A stretch of 64,000 nt of DNA from Siphonodentalium dalli (taxonomy: Eukaryota; Mollusca; Scaphopoda; Gadilida; Siphonodentaliidae). Under the pieces are notes generated by a model. That model did not search any database, was not told the origin of the DNA, and saw only the letters and a program-made list of their open reading frames with translations. Each line of letters starts with the position of its first letter. Positions within the stretch are counted from its first letter, which is position 1. The stretch lies in the NCBI GenBank assembly GCA_032622095.1, contig CP136068.1, forward strand, positions 137,153,989 to 137,217,988, written 5' to 3'. Positions 56,448 to 64,000 of the stretch are shown here, piece after piece. The translations under genes and the position numbers were made by a program.

Positions 56448-57939
56448 ATGATGGCGAATGATTCATACAACTTCGAACTCGAATCGCCTGTTGTGATTAT
56501 TGCAATGCCAACGCTTGGAACTATCATAACGTTAACGAATGGTGGTGTTCTCGCAATTCTGCTCACGGACCGAGAACTGAGGCGAGACATGTACAGTGCT
56601 GTTCTTCTCAGTCTCAGCGTATGCGACCTTTTTGTCGGATTGTCGTTATTGTTCTATTCTTTGGCGTCGCACGTCAGCATGCTGAGAAACTTGGTATCGT
56701 GCGTGAGTTCGCTCTTCTTTCTTATCTAGACTATGTGCCTACCCAACGTCCAGATACTTTACATTTGCATCGTACGTGTCGTGGCCATAACACACCTTCA
56801 CTCCTTCCGTTCTATATTTTCACTGAAGAGACACGGCATATATACCACAATTCTCAGTCTAATAATGTTCGTTATATTCGGCATACCCACTGCATTGTTG
56901 GTTGGAAACCCAGACGAAATTAAACTGAAATGTGCTACATATACTGCATTCAAACCCGTCGATGGGATGTTCCTGCTCATTGCAATCGTTCTATCATCTT
57001 CGTACATTGCTACCCTTGTGTGTTACGTACACTTGATTCGAACATTAACCCTTAACCCAACAGAACGGCCCTGTGCCAATGCATATGTCGCCTCGCATAT
57101 ATAAGAGAATGCATTGGGTTAACAAATATTAAAAATGATAAAATTGTCAAAAATTGTAGATAAATATTATAAAAATTGTTAAAAAATGTAAGAACAAATT
57201 ATAAAATTGTTGTAAGGATGTAAGGAAAAATGGTAAAAAGTGTTAAAAAAAGATTTTTTTAGGCCAATGCATTCTCTTATATATGCGAGGCGACCTATGG
57301 TCGACTCGCATATATAAGAGAATGCATTGGCACAGGGCATAGCTGTAACCATCACAATGTGGTCAATGAACCGGTTCCAATGGTATTCACATTTGTATGG
57401 TGTTATTGAGACAGACGGAAGATATTTTAGGCTGTTGAAGCTTTATTTGGACGTTTTTGGCCGTTTTGTTGGGTAAAAGGTTAAGAAGAAACATTTCGCC
57501 ACAAGCAGCTTCATCTAGTGTTCCGGGGCCAGCTATTTTAAGTTGAAGCAATAAAGGAGCGAACACAATAACTATGTCGAATCTAAATCCACCTGACCAT
57601 AGCGCAGTGGAGAGCAAAACTGAAACAAGTCACGGAAACCAACGTGGTGAACAAAGCGACAGGTCAGGCAATGGGCAAACGGGAACAAGACGCGAACAAG
57701 TTGGAGAAACGGTGAAGACCCTAGAAGTAATCATTGGAGTGATGACTCTTCTAGTTGTTCCGACCTCTCTGTCTTTTTTAATCGAGGGGATGGTAACATC
57801 AGTGAGCTTATCGCTGTCTCTCCGCGCATCTATGGCTGTTGTCACGTGCCTGAATTCGTTCGTGGACCCATTTGTGTACCCGCTTACGATGAAAAAGTTC
57901 CAGGCTGCTCTGAGGCGGCGTTTCAAGTGCGGAAATTAA
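56448..57939 (+). pseudogene. GPCR pseudogene, near-identical paralogue of 42816-43871
   Basis: It aligns codon for codon with the intact receptor once the MITE is discounted. Lesions: codon 94 TCG is TAG (56727-56729); a MITE at TTAA splits codons 200/201 (57045-57484); Gly221 GGA is TGA (57544-57546). Further changes include Asn to Asp in the NPxxY motif (now DPFVY) and Arg-Val to Lys-Gly shortly after the second stop. The 3' part from 57547 to the stop is otherwise open. Identity by eye is well above 90 percent, so the duplication is recent and inactivation followed it. Confidence 0.93.
57045..57484 (-). mobile_element. piggyBac-like MITE, copy 6, inside GPCR pseudogene
   Basis: TTAA occurs at 57045-57048 and 57481-57484, with left terminus CCCTTAACCCAACAGAACGG and right TTTTGTTGGGTAAAAGG. 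The paralogue reads ACATTACGAAGA at the corresponding site. Removing the element and one TTAA gives ACATTAAGAAGA, which differs only by a synonymous CGA/AGA arginine codon. This directly demonstrates TTAA target duplication. The first hairpin is truncated (57076-57118); the second is complete (57263-57331). Confidence 0.95.
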
Positions 57940-58137
57940 GGTGGCGTAGATAATGCTTTTTCAGCATCTGTTGTCATGGAAATGTTTTCAACTATGAAAG
58001 CGTCCATAAACAAAGCTACGTCTTCGAACAAAAGGATTTGCTGAAAATCTAGGTTACTTGTTTAGTGAACTAATATGTAAAAAAAACGATACCTCCTGGT
58101 AAGATAAAAATAAATTTTCTAAACAAATTGAATCTAC

Positions 58138-58316
58138 TTTGAGATTGTGATTATTAGATATACAGTATAGAAACAGTCTATAGATTGACAAAGGTGAAAC
58201 AGACTATAGTGTGGTGCAATGAGATATAACAACCAAGATGGCCGTTGAAGGTGAAAGGAAAATAGTGTTTCCAGGTTCATCCATAAGTATTTGATAACCA
58301 ATCTACCCAAGTTTCA
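58138..58316 (+). repeat. copia 5' LTR
   Basis: Begins TTTGAGATTGTG (the 3' copy has the canonical TG start, TGTGAGATTGTG) and ends CAAGTTTCA. A short LTR of 179 bp. The first-base-pair change probably postdates insertion. Confidence 0.9.
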
Positions 58317-58330
58317 TGGTAGCAGAGCGA
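58317..58330 (+). promoter_or_regulatory. copia primer-binding site
   Basis: TGGTAGCAGAGCGA begins right after the 5' LTR end. TGGTAGCAGAG is complementary to the CTCTGCTACCA end of animal initiator tRNA-Met. Confidence 0.75.
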
Positions 58331-58338
58331 GTGGCATT

Positions 58339-58875
58339 ATGGCTACTAACTACAAAGTTCCACCTGTATTTGATGAAAATAAATCATATGAACAATGGAC
58401 CAACGAATTAGAAATTTGGAGGCTTGTGACTGAATTATATTCAAAAAAGCAAGCTTTGGCAGTGACACTTTCATTGACTGGTCGTGCGAAGGAAGCAGCC
58501 CTCAATATTGCTGCTGCTGACCTTACCAAGGAGACAGGTTTAGCCACCCTTCTAAATACACCGAATGATGTATTCAAAAAAGACAAGATTGACTCTGCCT
58601 ACGAGTGCTACAAAAAGTTTGATTGCTATCGTCGGGAAGACAACATTCCTATATCAGAGTTCATTGCAGCATTCGAGGGCCTCTATGTGAAATCAAAGAA
58701 GTATGAAATGACACTGCCTGATGCAGTTCTTGCATTTAAACTGTTGGACAGTGCAAATTTGTCTCAGCAAGAAAGACAACTGACGTTAACTGCATGTTCA
58801 GAACTTACTTTTAAAAGTATGAAGTCTGCTCTGAAACCAATATTTGGAACTTCGGACAGTGATATTTCACATTAA
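58339..58875 (+). CDS. copia Gag (capsid part)
   Basis: A frame of 178 codons from the ATG at 58339, 22 bases after the primer-binding site, to the TAA at 58873-58875. It contains YEQWTNELEIWRLVTE and ALAVTLSLTGRAKEAA, as in the capsid-like Gag of animal copia elements. Gag packages element RNA in the cytoplasm. The zinc knuckle that should follow is broken: around 58996-59030 only the WIKDCP end is readable, in a different frame. Whether the TAA is a lesion or the natural Gag end is unclear, but the frame change after it indicates decay. Confidence 0.75.
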   Translation: MATNYKVPPVFDENKSYEQWTNELEIWRLVTELYSKKQALAVTLSLTGRAKEAALNIAAADLTKETGLATLLNTPNDVFKKDKIDSAYECYKKFDCYRREDNIPISEFIAAFEGLYVKSKKYEMTLPDAVLAFKLLDSANLSQQERQLTLTACSELTFKSMKSALKPIFGTSDSDISH

Positions 58876-58996
58876 GGAAGAAGTTTTACAGCAAGCAGTG
58901 ATCGTAGACCACAATTTCGATACAACAAGTATGCTGGGGGTCAGAAAGTGAACACTGGAAACTCTACTCATGACATTCCGGGAACTAATCCACTAG

Positions 58997-59911
58997 ATGC
59001 GAGAGGTAGACTGGATAAAAGACTGTCCTCATAGGACAGAATCTGTACATGAAGTACAAAACACTCTGCAAAATGAGGAACCGTCAACTAATGTATGCAA
59101 CATAACATTAATCACAAAAGAAGAGGAGTTTGATATTTTTCTGACGGAAGGACTTGGCTCAGCTATATTAGACACTGCGTGTACTCGTACTGTTTGCGGT
59201 ACAGATTGGTTGAAATACTATGTTTCTAACAAACTAAAAACTGATGAAAAACAAATCAAGAGTTTTCCTAGTCATCGTGTGTTTCGGTTTGGAGACGGAA
59301 AGACAGTTTTCTCATATAAGAGAGTAATATTCCCAGCTTGTATTAATGGCACTGAATGCAACATCGATACAGAAGTTGTTGACGTGAAATTACCTCTTCT
59401 GTTGAGTAAGACCTCATTGAAACGAGCTGATACCCAACTGGATCTAAAAAATGATGCAGTGACGATGTTTGGTAAAAGTATTCCACTTGAGTTTACCTAC
59501 AGTGGGCATTACTGCATCAACCTCATGGACAAGGTAAATACTTATCATGATAGTTTAACTTCCGAACATGTGTTTATTAATTTTGCCTTGTTTTCTGATG
59601 AGGAAAAGAGAAAGACTTTGACGAAACTTCACAAACAATTTGCGCATGCTTCAATTGTTAAATTAACAAGTTTACTCAGGAAAGCTGATGAATCACTGGA
59701 TTTATCCCTTATCGAACCTATTCTCAAAGATATAATTTCTCGTTGTGAAACTTGCTGCAAGTACAAACAAACTCCTCCTCGTCCAGCAGTAAGTTTACCT
59801 TTAGCTTCAAGATTCAATGAAACTGTAGCTGTAGATTTACATCAACTTGAGAACAATCTCTGGTATCTACATATTATTGACTTATTCAAAAATGTAGTGC
59901 TGCCTGCTTGA
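58997..59911 (+). pseudogene. copia Pol part 1: zinc-knuckle end, protease, integrase N-terminus
   Basis: 304 codons. A zinc-knuckle remnant WIKDCPHR is followed by the aspartic protease site ILDTACTRTVCG (Asp-Thr-Ala where many families have Asp-Ser/Thr-Gly). The integrase zinc-binding region follows, with His residues in LHKQFAHAS and Cys pair in RCETCCKYK. The first catalytic Asp of integrase is in VAVDLHQL. The frame is lost near 59895 and stops at 59909-59911, while integrase continues in another frame from about 59900. Confidence 0.85.
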
Positions 59912-62538
59912 TGGAATGTAAATCTCCGTCGCTATTTGTTGATAAGTTTATGCAACACTGGATAGCAATTCATGGTGCTCCGGCTAAACTTTTTAGTGAT
60001 TTAGGCGGAGAATTCAATAATGCTGTTGTACATGACATGGCTGGGAATTTCAATATTGAAATCAAAACTACTGCAGGATTTAGCCCGTTTAGCAATGTAA
60101 TTTGTGAACGCCATAACAAATATCTTACAGAGTTACTCACCAAAGTGAAATACGACACGAAAAGCAAATGGCAAACTGCTTTGAGCTGGGCACTCATGGC
60201 AAAAAATGCCCTTTCAAACATTCAAGGATTCAGCCCATTTCAACTTGTTTATGGAATAAACCCAAATTTACCATCAACTCTGATTGACAAACCTCTAGCA
60301 TTGGAAGGTTCAACTGCAAGTTCTGTGATTGGTGAGCATATTGTGTCTCTTCAAATTGCGCGTCGAAAATATATGCAAACTGAGTGTTCTGAACAAATTC
60401 GGCGTGCCTTAAGAAAACAAACCCGTACATTTAACTATAATGAACATTATGTTACAGGAGACAAAGTCTATTACAAACGGCCCAACATCGACGAATGGAA
60501 AGGACCTGGTATAGTGATTGGACAGGACAGTGCAGTTGTTTTTGTCAGACATGGTGGATTACTGGTGAGAGTGCATGAAAGTAGATTGAAGAAAGAAACT
60601 TTTTTAGATAATTCAAACATTTCTTCAAACACAACATGTATAAAGAAACCTGTTGTATCTCCTCTGAATGACAAATTTGATCAGCTTGATGACTCAGACA
60701 TTCCTAATTCTCCAATTGATGTCAACGATTCAGAGATGGAATCAGAAACCAGCCAGGTTTCAACAAATTTCTCATCTGTACATCCTGATTCTGTACATAA
60801 ACTTAGATCTGGACAAATAGTTTCATACACAAATGTTGATACTGGTAAAAAAGTCGAAGCCAAAATTCTTGGTCGTGATGGAAAATCTACTGGAAGAAAC
60901 AAAAGTTGGTTCAACATAGAAATTGTTCAACCATCTGCATTGGAATCCTCACAAATATCGATTGACTTAGGGAAAGTGCATAACCTGTTAGAATCTTCTG
61001 GAAATCCTACAGAAAATGATATTAATTATGTCATTGGTAGTGTGTCTGATGATTATTGCCTCATTACAAGTGACATCTTTGACGAGGCTAAATCTACAGA
61101 GCTAAAAAACTGGATTGAGAACAGTGTATATGAACGTGTTCCTGATACCAATCAGAAATGTGTGTCCACCCGATGGGTATGTACTTTTAAAGAAATTGAT
61201 GAAAACAACAGAGTTCCTAAAGCAAGGCTTGTCGCTCGAGGATTCGAGGAAATTGATAAGGACTCTCTGATAAAAGATTCTCCAACATGTTCAAGTGATT
61301 CCCTACGTCTAATACTTTATATTTTTGCACAAAAACATTGGCAACCAGCATCAATAGACATTGAAGCCGCATTCTGACAAGGATCAGACATCATACGAGA
61401 TGTTTATATTCGACCACCTTCTGAGGCCAGTGAAAAACATTTAGTATGGCGTCTACTCAAATGTGTTTATGGACTGACAGATGCATCATATCATTGGTAC
61501 ATTAAAGTAAATGAAGTTCTTACAAGTTGTGGGGCAACACGTTATGTTATTGATCCAGCTGTTTATTACTTTAGAAACAAACAAGGGCTTCAAGGAATTA
61601 TGGCTTGTCATGTTGATGATTTTTTGTGGGGAGGATCCAAAGAATTTGAATCTCAAGTAATCAACAAAATTCGTGCAGCATTCAATATCGGATGCGAGTC
61701 AAATACTTGTTTCAAATACATAGGACTTAACCTTAAATGTTCACCAACTGCATTGAAATTCTCTCAGAAAGATTACATTAACAATCTTTCTACTATAGAA
61801 CTACCTAAATCCAGATTTGTAGAACCTGATTCAGCTCTAACAGACTGTGAATTGGATCTTGTGCGGTCAAAAATTGGTCAAATTAGGTGGGTAGATAGTC
61901 AAACTAGTCTAGACGTTTCATTCGAAGCTAGTATTCTGGCTAGTGAATTCAAGAAATCCACAGTAAAAACAGTTTTACACATCAATAAAAGTATAAAGAA
62001 AATTAAATCAGAAAATGTCTGTCTAACGTATAAACATCTTGGTTCTGAATATTCACTACATCTTGGTGTATATAGTGATGCCTCATTGGGAAATTTGGAC
62101 GACGGTGGTTCTCAAGGAGGTTATGTCATTGTTTTATCGGGTGAAAATGGATATTTCGCGCCAATTTCATGGAAGTCCAAGAGAGTCCGTCGTGTGGTGC
62201 GTAGTACACTTGCTAGTGAAACATTAGCATTGAACTAGGCTATTGATGCTGCAATTTCTCTCAGCGTGTTATATGAAGAACTGTTCTCATACAAATTACC
62301 CATAAAATGCTTCACGGACAACCAGTCACTTATTGACGCAATTCATTCAGAAAAATCTGTGAATGAAAAGAGACTGCGAATAGAAATAGCGGTCATCAAA
62401 GAACTGATTGCATCTAATAAGATATCTTCAGTGACATGGATCGAGACCAAGCAACAACCAGCAGATTGTCTCACAAAACATGGTGCTTCTAGCCTGTTCA
62501 TTCTCAGAGCACTGGAGGCTAACAAGATGAATGTATAA
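59900..62538 (+). pseudogene. copia Pol part 2: integrase core, reverse transcriptase, RNase H
   Basis: One continuous frame apart from stops at 61375-61377 (TGA, after SIDIEAAF) and 62236-62238 (TAG). The integrase has the second Asp in LFSDLGGEFN and the Glu in ICERHNKYL, separated by 35 residues (D35E). The RT starts near 61130 with TRWVCTFKEI and KARLVARGF. Its active site is MACHVDDFLWGG (61597 onward), with His-Val-Asp-Asp instead of the common Tyr-Val-Asp-Asp. RNase H has SDASLGNLDDGGSQGGY, then TLASETLAL with the TAG in place of a following residue, then CFTDNQSLIDAI and ADCLTKHGAS. The final stop is at 62536-62538, shortly before the purine tract. Confidence 0.92.
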
Positions 62539-62585
62539 TACAGTCAACAAATGTGTATAAAGTTTGTACAGTATATATCTATGTT

Positions 62586-62600
62586 AAAAGAAGGGGAGAT
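62586..62600 (+). promoter_or_regulatory. copia polypurine tract
   Basis: AAAAGAAGGGGAGAT lies directly upstream of the 3' LTR, where plus-strand DNA synthesis is primed in LTR elements. Confidence 0.75.
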
Positions 62601-62782
62601 TGTGAGATTGTGATTATTAGATATACAGTATAGAAACAGTCTATAGATTGACAAAGGTGAAACAGACTATAGTCTGGTGCAAGGAGAAAGAATAACCAAG
62701 ATGGCCGTTGAAGGTGAAAGGAAAATAGTGTTTCCAGCTTGTTCATCCATAAGTATTTGATAACCAATCTACTCAAGTTTCA
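62601..62782 (+). repeat. copia 3' LTR
   Basis: Begins TGTGAGATTGTG and ends CAAGTTTCA, followed by the target duplication TCTAC. It differs from the 5' LTR at about eight positions and by a few inserted bases (CTTGTTCATCC versus GTTCATCC). Confidence 0.9.
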
Positions 62783-62787
62783 TCTAC

Positions 62788-64000
62788 GTGAACGAATAAA
62801 ACTGTGTACATAACAATGTCGACATCATGATTGAACATGCGACGTGAACATGTTGGAGAAACTGAAGACTCTTGGAATAACCACGTGAGTGATGAGTCTT
62901 ATAGAACCAAATCGCTCTGAGGTCACACTTCAAATGCGGAATAGAAAACTAAATAAGCCTTTGTAAAGTGTTCATGGGATTATGATACTATGAACTTACT
63001 ATATTAGACAACTTGTTCTTATCGAGTACTGATCCGGCAACAACACGTTTATACGCATAACACGTAATTGCGCAAATATATACCTACACTATTAAAATGT
63101 CCACGGCAGTAGAGGGATTCATTTAACGGACCATCGGTCAGTGTTATCAGTCTAAGGATTGTGGGACTTTATTTCCCGGATCGTCGTTTTTTCGACATAT
63201 ACGATATTTAGGTATACTAGTGCCGCACTGGTTTGATCACGCCGTGAGATTATGCATACTTGTCGCGAGTGAAATCAGTCGAAATTTGTCTTCAGTTCAC
63301 TTTCCGAGAATGTACAGGCAGGTACGGTAAATAAATTATATGTTGTTCTACGAAATTGAATTATAAACTCCATTGTCCATGTTGTGTGGAGCTATTTGTT
63401 CAGCAAATATCTTCTGCATTGTGATGTCTTCTTCGACAAATTATGAATTTGAAACAGTCATACATACTGTCATTGTTTAGTATTCTGTACTTCAAAGTGT
63501 CTAATTCAATTCAGTCACACCATATAGTGGCAGAGCTATGCTGAACAAATAACCCATGTAATCGAGACAACGGGGCTAACGCAGTGCCCAGTTTATTTCC
63601 AACAACATATAATTGATTTACCATACTTATATGTACTTTCTAAAATTACGACAATTACATCCGTAAATGGACATTAGTCCTTTCACAGATCATTGTTCCG
63701 TAACATGACTAACAAAAGTCATGTGAATATACAGTTAATTAGTTGTATAAAGTCAATCCGGGGTCCGTAATATTACGTAACAATTATCTGGTAGATATTT
63801 GTCCCGCAAAATTACAGAAACCATTTTAGCAGTGTAATTCCAGTTATGTATACTGAATGTGTACACATCCTATCTTTTTTAATAGCCCCGTACATGTACG
63901 TGCAGTCCGTGTGGCAGAAAAGCTACACAGCCCAACTGCAAGCGATAATGGTCCCCTAATGTGGCATTATTTTTGTCATGGGGTGTGTGCTCTGGGGATT
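62788..64000. other. Downstream flank of the GPCR pseudogene (copy B), no gene
   Basis: Sequence is shared with 44075-45020 and then 48625-48900. A receptor 3'-end-like fragment lies at about 62840-62945. No independent gene was recognised. The site corresponding to the 3.6-kb element of copy A, near 63705-63735, is uninterrupted here (ACTAACAAAAGTCATGTGAA). Confidence 0.75.

Larger units (their letters stand above)
58138..62782 (+). mobile_element. Ty1/copia LTR retrotransposon, defective
   Basis: LTRs 58138-58316 and 62601-62782 are flanked by the 5-bp duplication TCTAC (58133-58137, 62783-62787). Copy A supplies the empty site. A primer-binding site TGGTAGCAGAGCG starts at 58317 and matches the 3' end of animal initiator tRNA-Met for about 11 bases. 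A purine tract AAAAGAAGGGGAGA lies before the 3' LTR. Domain order protease, integrase, RT, RNase H is that of copia. The coding region has two frameshift points and stop codons. The LTRs differ at about eight sites plus one small indel by eye, so the insertion is not brand new. Confidence 0.95.
56196..64000 (+). repeat. Segmental duplication, copy B, with insertions
   Basis: Homologous to 42530-45020 and 48625-48900 after removal of the MITE at 57045-57484 and the copia element at 58138-62782. It continues past the window end. Copy B lacks the 3.6-kb long-TIR element found in copy A. Confidence 0.85.

Overview
This window looks like animal nuclear DNA, AT-rich and gene-poor, and packed with transposable elements. 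The reasons are intronless animal-type receptor genes (a Cys-loop ligand-gated channel and rhodopsin-class GPCRs), a CR1/L2-like LINE, a metazoan-type Ty1/copia element, many foldback and MITE-like elements, and the absence of any bacterial gene layout. A marine invertebrate, perhaps a lophotrochozoan (mollusc, brachiopod or annelid), would fit, since such genomes carry large expansions of intronless Cys-loop receptors and GPCRs. That placement is inference only. No rRNA, tRNA, CRISPR array or operon was recognised.

Layout. 0-6.5 kb: intergenic DNA with two TTAA-flanked piggyBac-like MITEs (552-1016, 1221-1556) and several hairpins. 6.5-9.4 kb: an array of ~182-bp repeats split by a 5'-truncated LINE (7186-8839). 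11 kb: a remnant of a LINE C-terminus on the minus strand. 12.6-14.6 kb: a Cys-loop receptor pseudogene with a freshly duplicated 222-bp upstream segment, a MITE in its signal-peptide region and one in-frame TGA. 16.5-26.5 kb: another MITE, a GAT-rich minisatellite, two GC-rich foldback elements, TTGGAAATTTCC tandem repeats and a ~2.5-kb inverted-repeat structure. 30.5-32.4 kb: a ~145-bp tandem array and a MITE. 33.5-41.2 kb: hairpins, two LINE 3' ends facing tail to tail, and three consecutive retroelement-like units rich in AGGTCA half-sites.

The GPCR region dominates the right third. An intact 351-aa receptor (42816-43871) has a degraded partial paralogue just upstream (about 41880-42250) and a nearly identical pseudogene at 56448-57939 inside a segmental duplication of at least 2.7 kb. 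The copies act as empty-site controls for each other. The downstream flank of the intact copy carries a 3.6-kb element with ~450-bp terminal inverted repeats (45023-48618) absent from the other copy. The pseudogene copy carries a MITE at a TTAA inside its coding sequence and a 4.6-kb copia element (58138-62782) in its downstream flank, both absent from the intact copy.

The most unusual signal is a 69-bp near-perfect hairpin with one conserved mismatch, present in 12 full copies, usually as an inverted pair around an AT-rich spacer. It occurs inside at least three different host palindromes or MITE families, so it appears to be a mobile cassette in its own right. Two host genes in the window were broken by the carrier MITE. 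All identity statements here are by-eye alignments.
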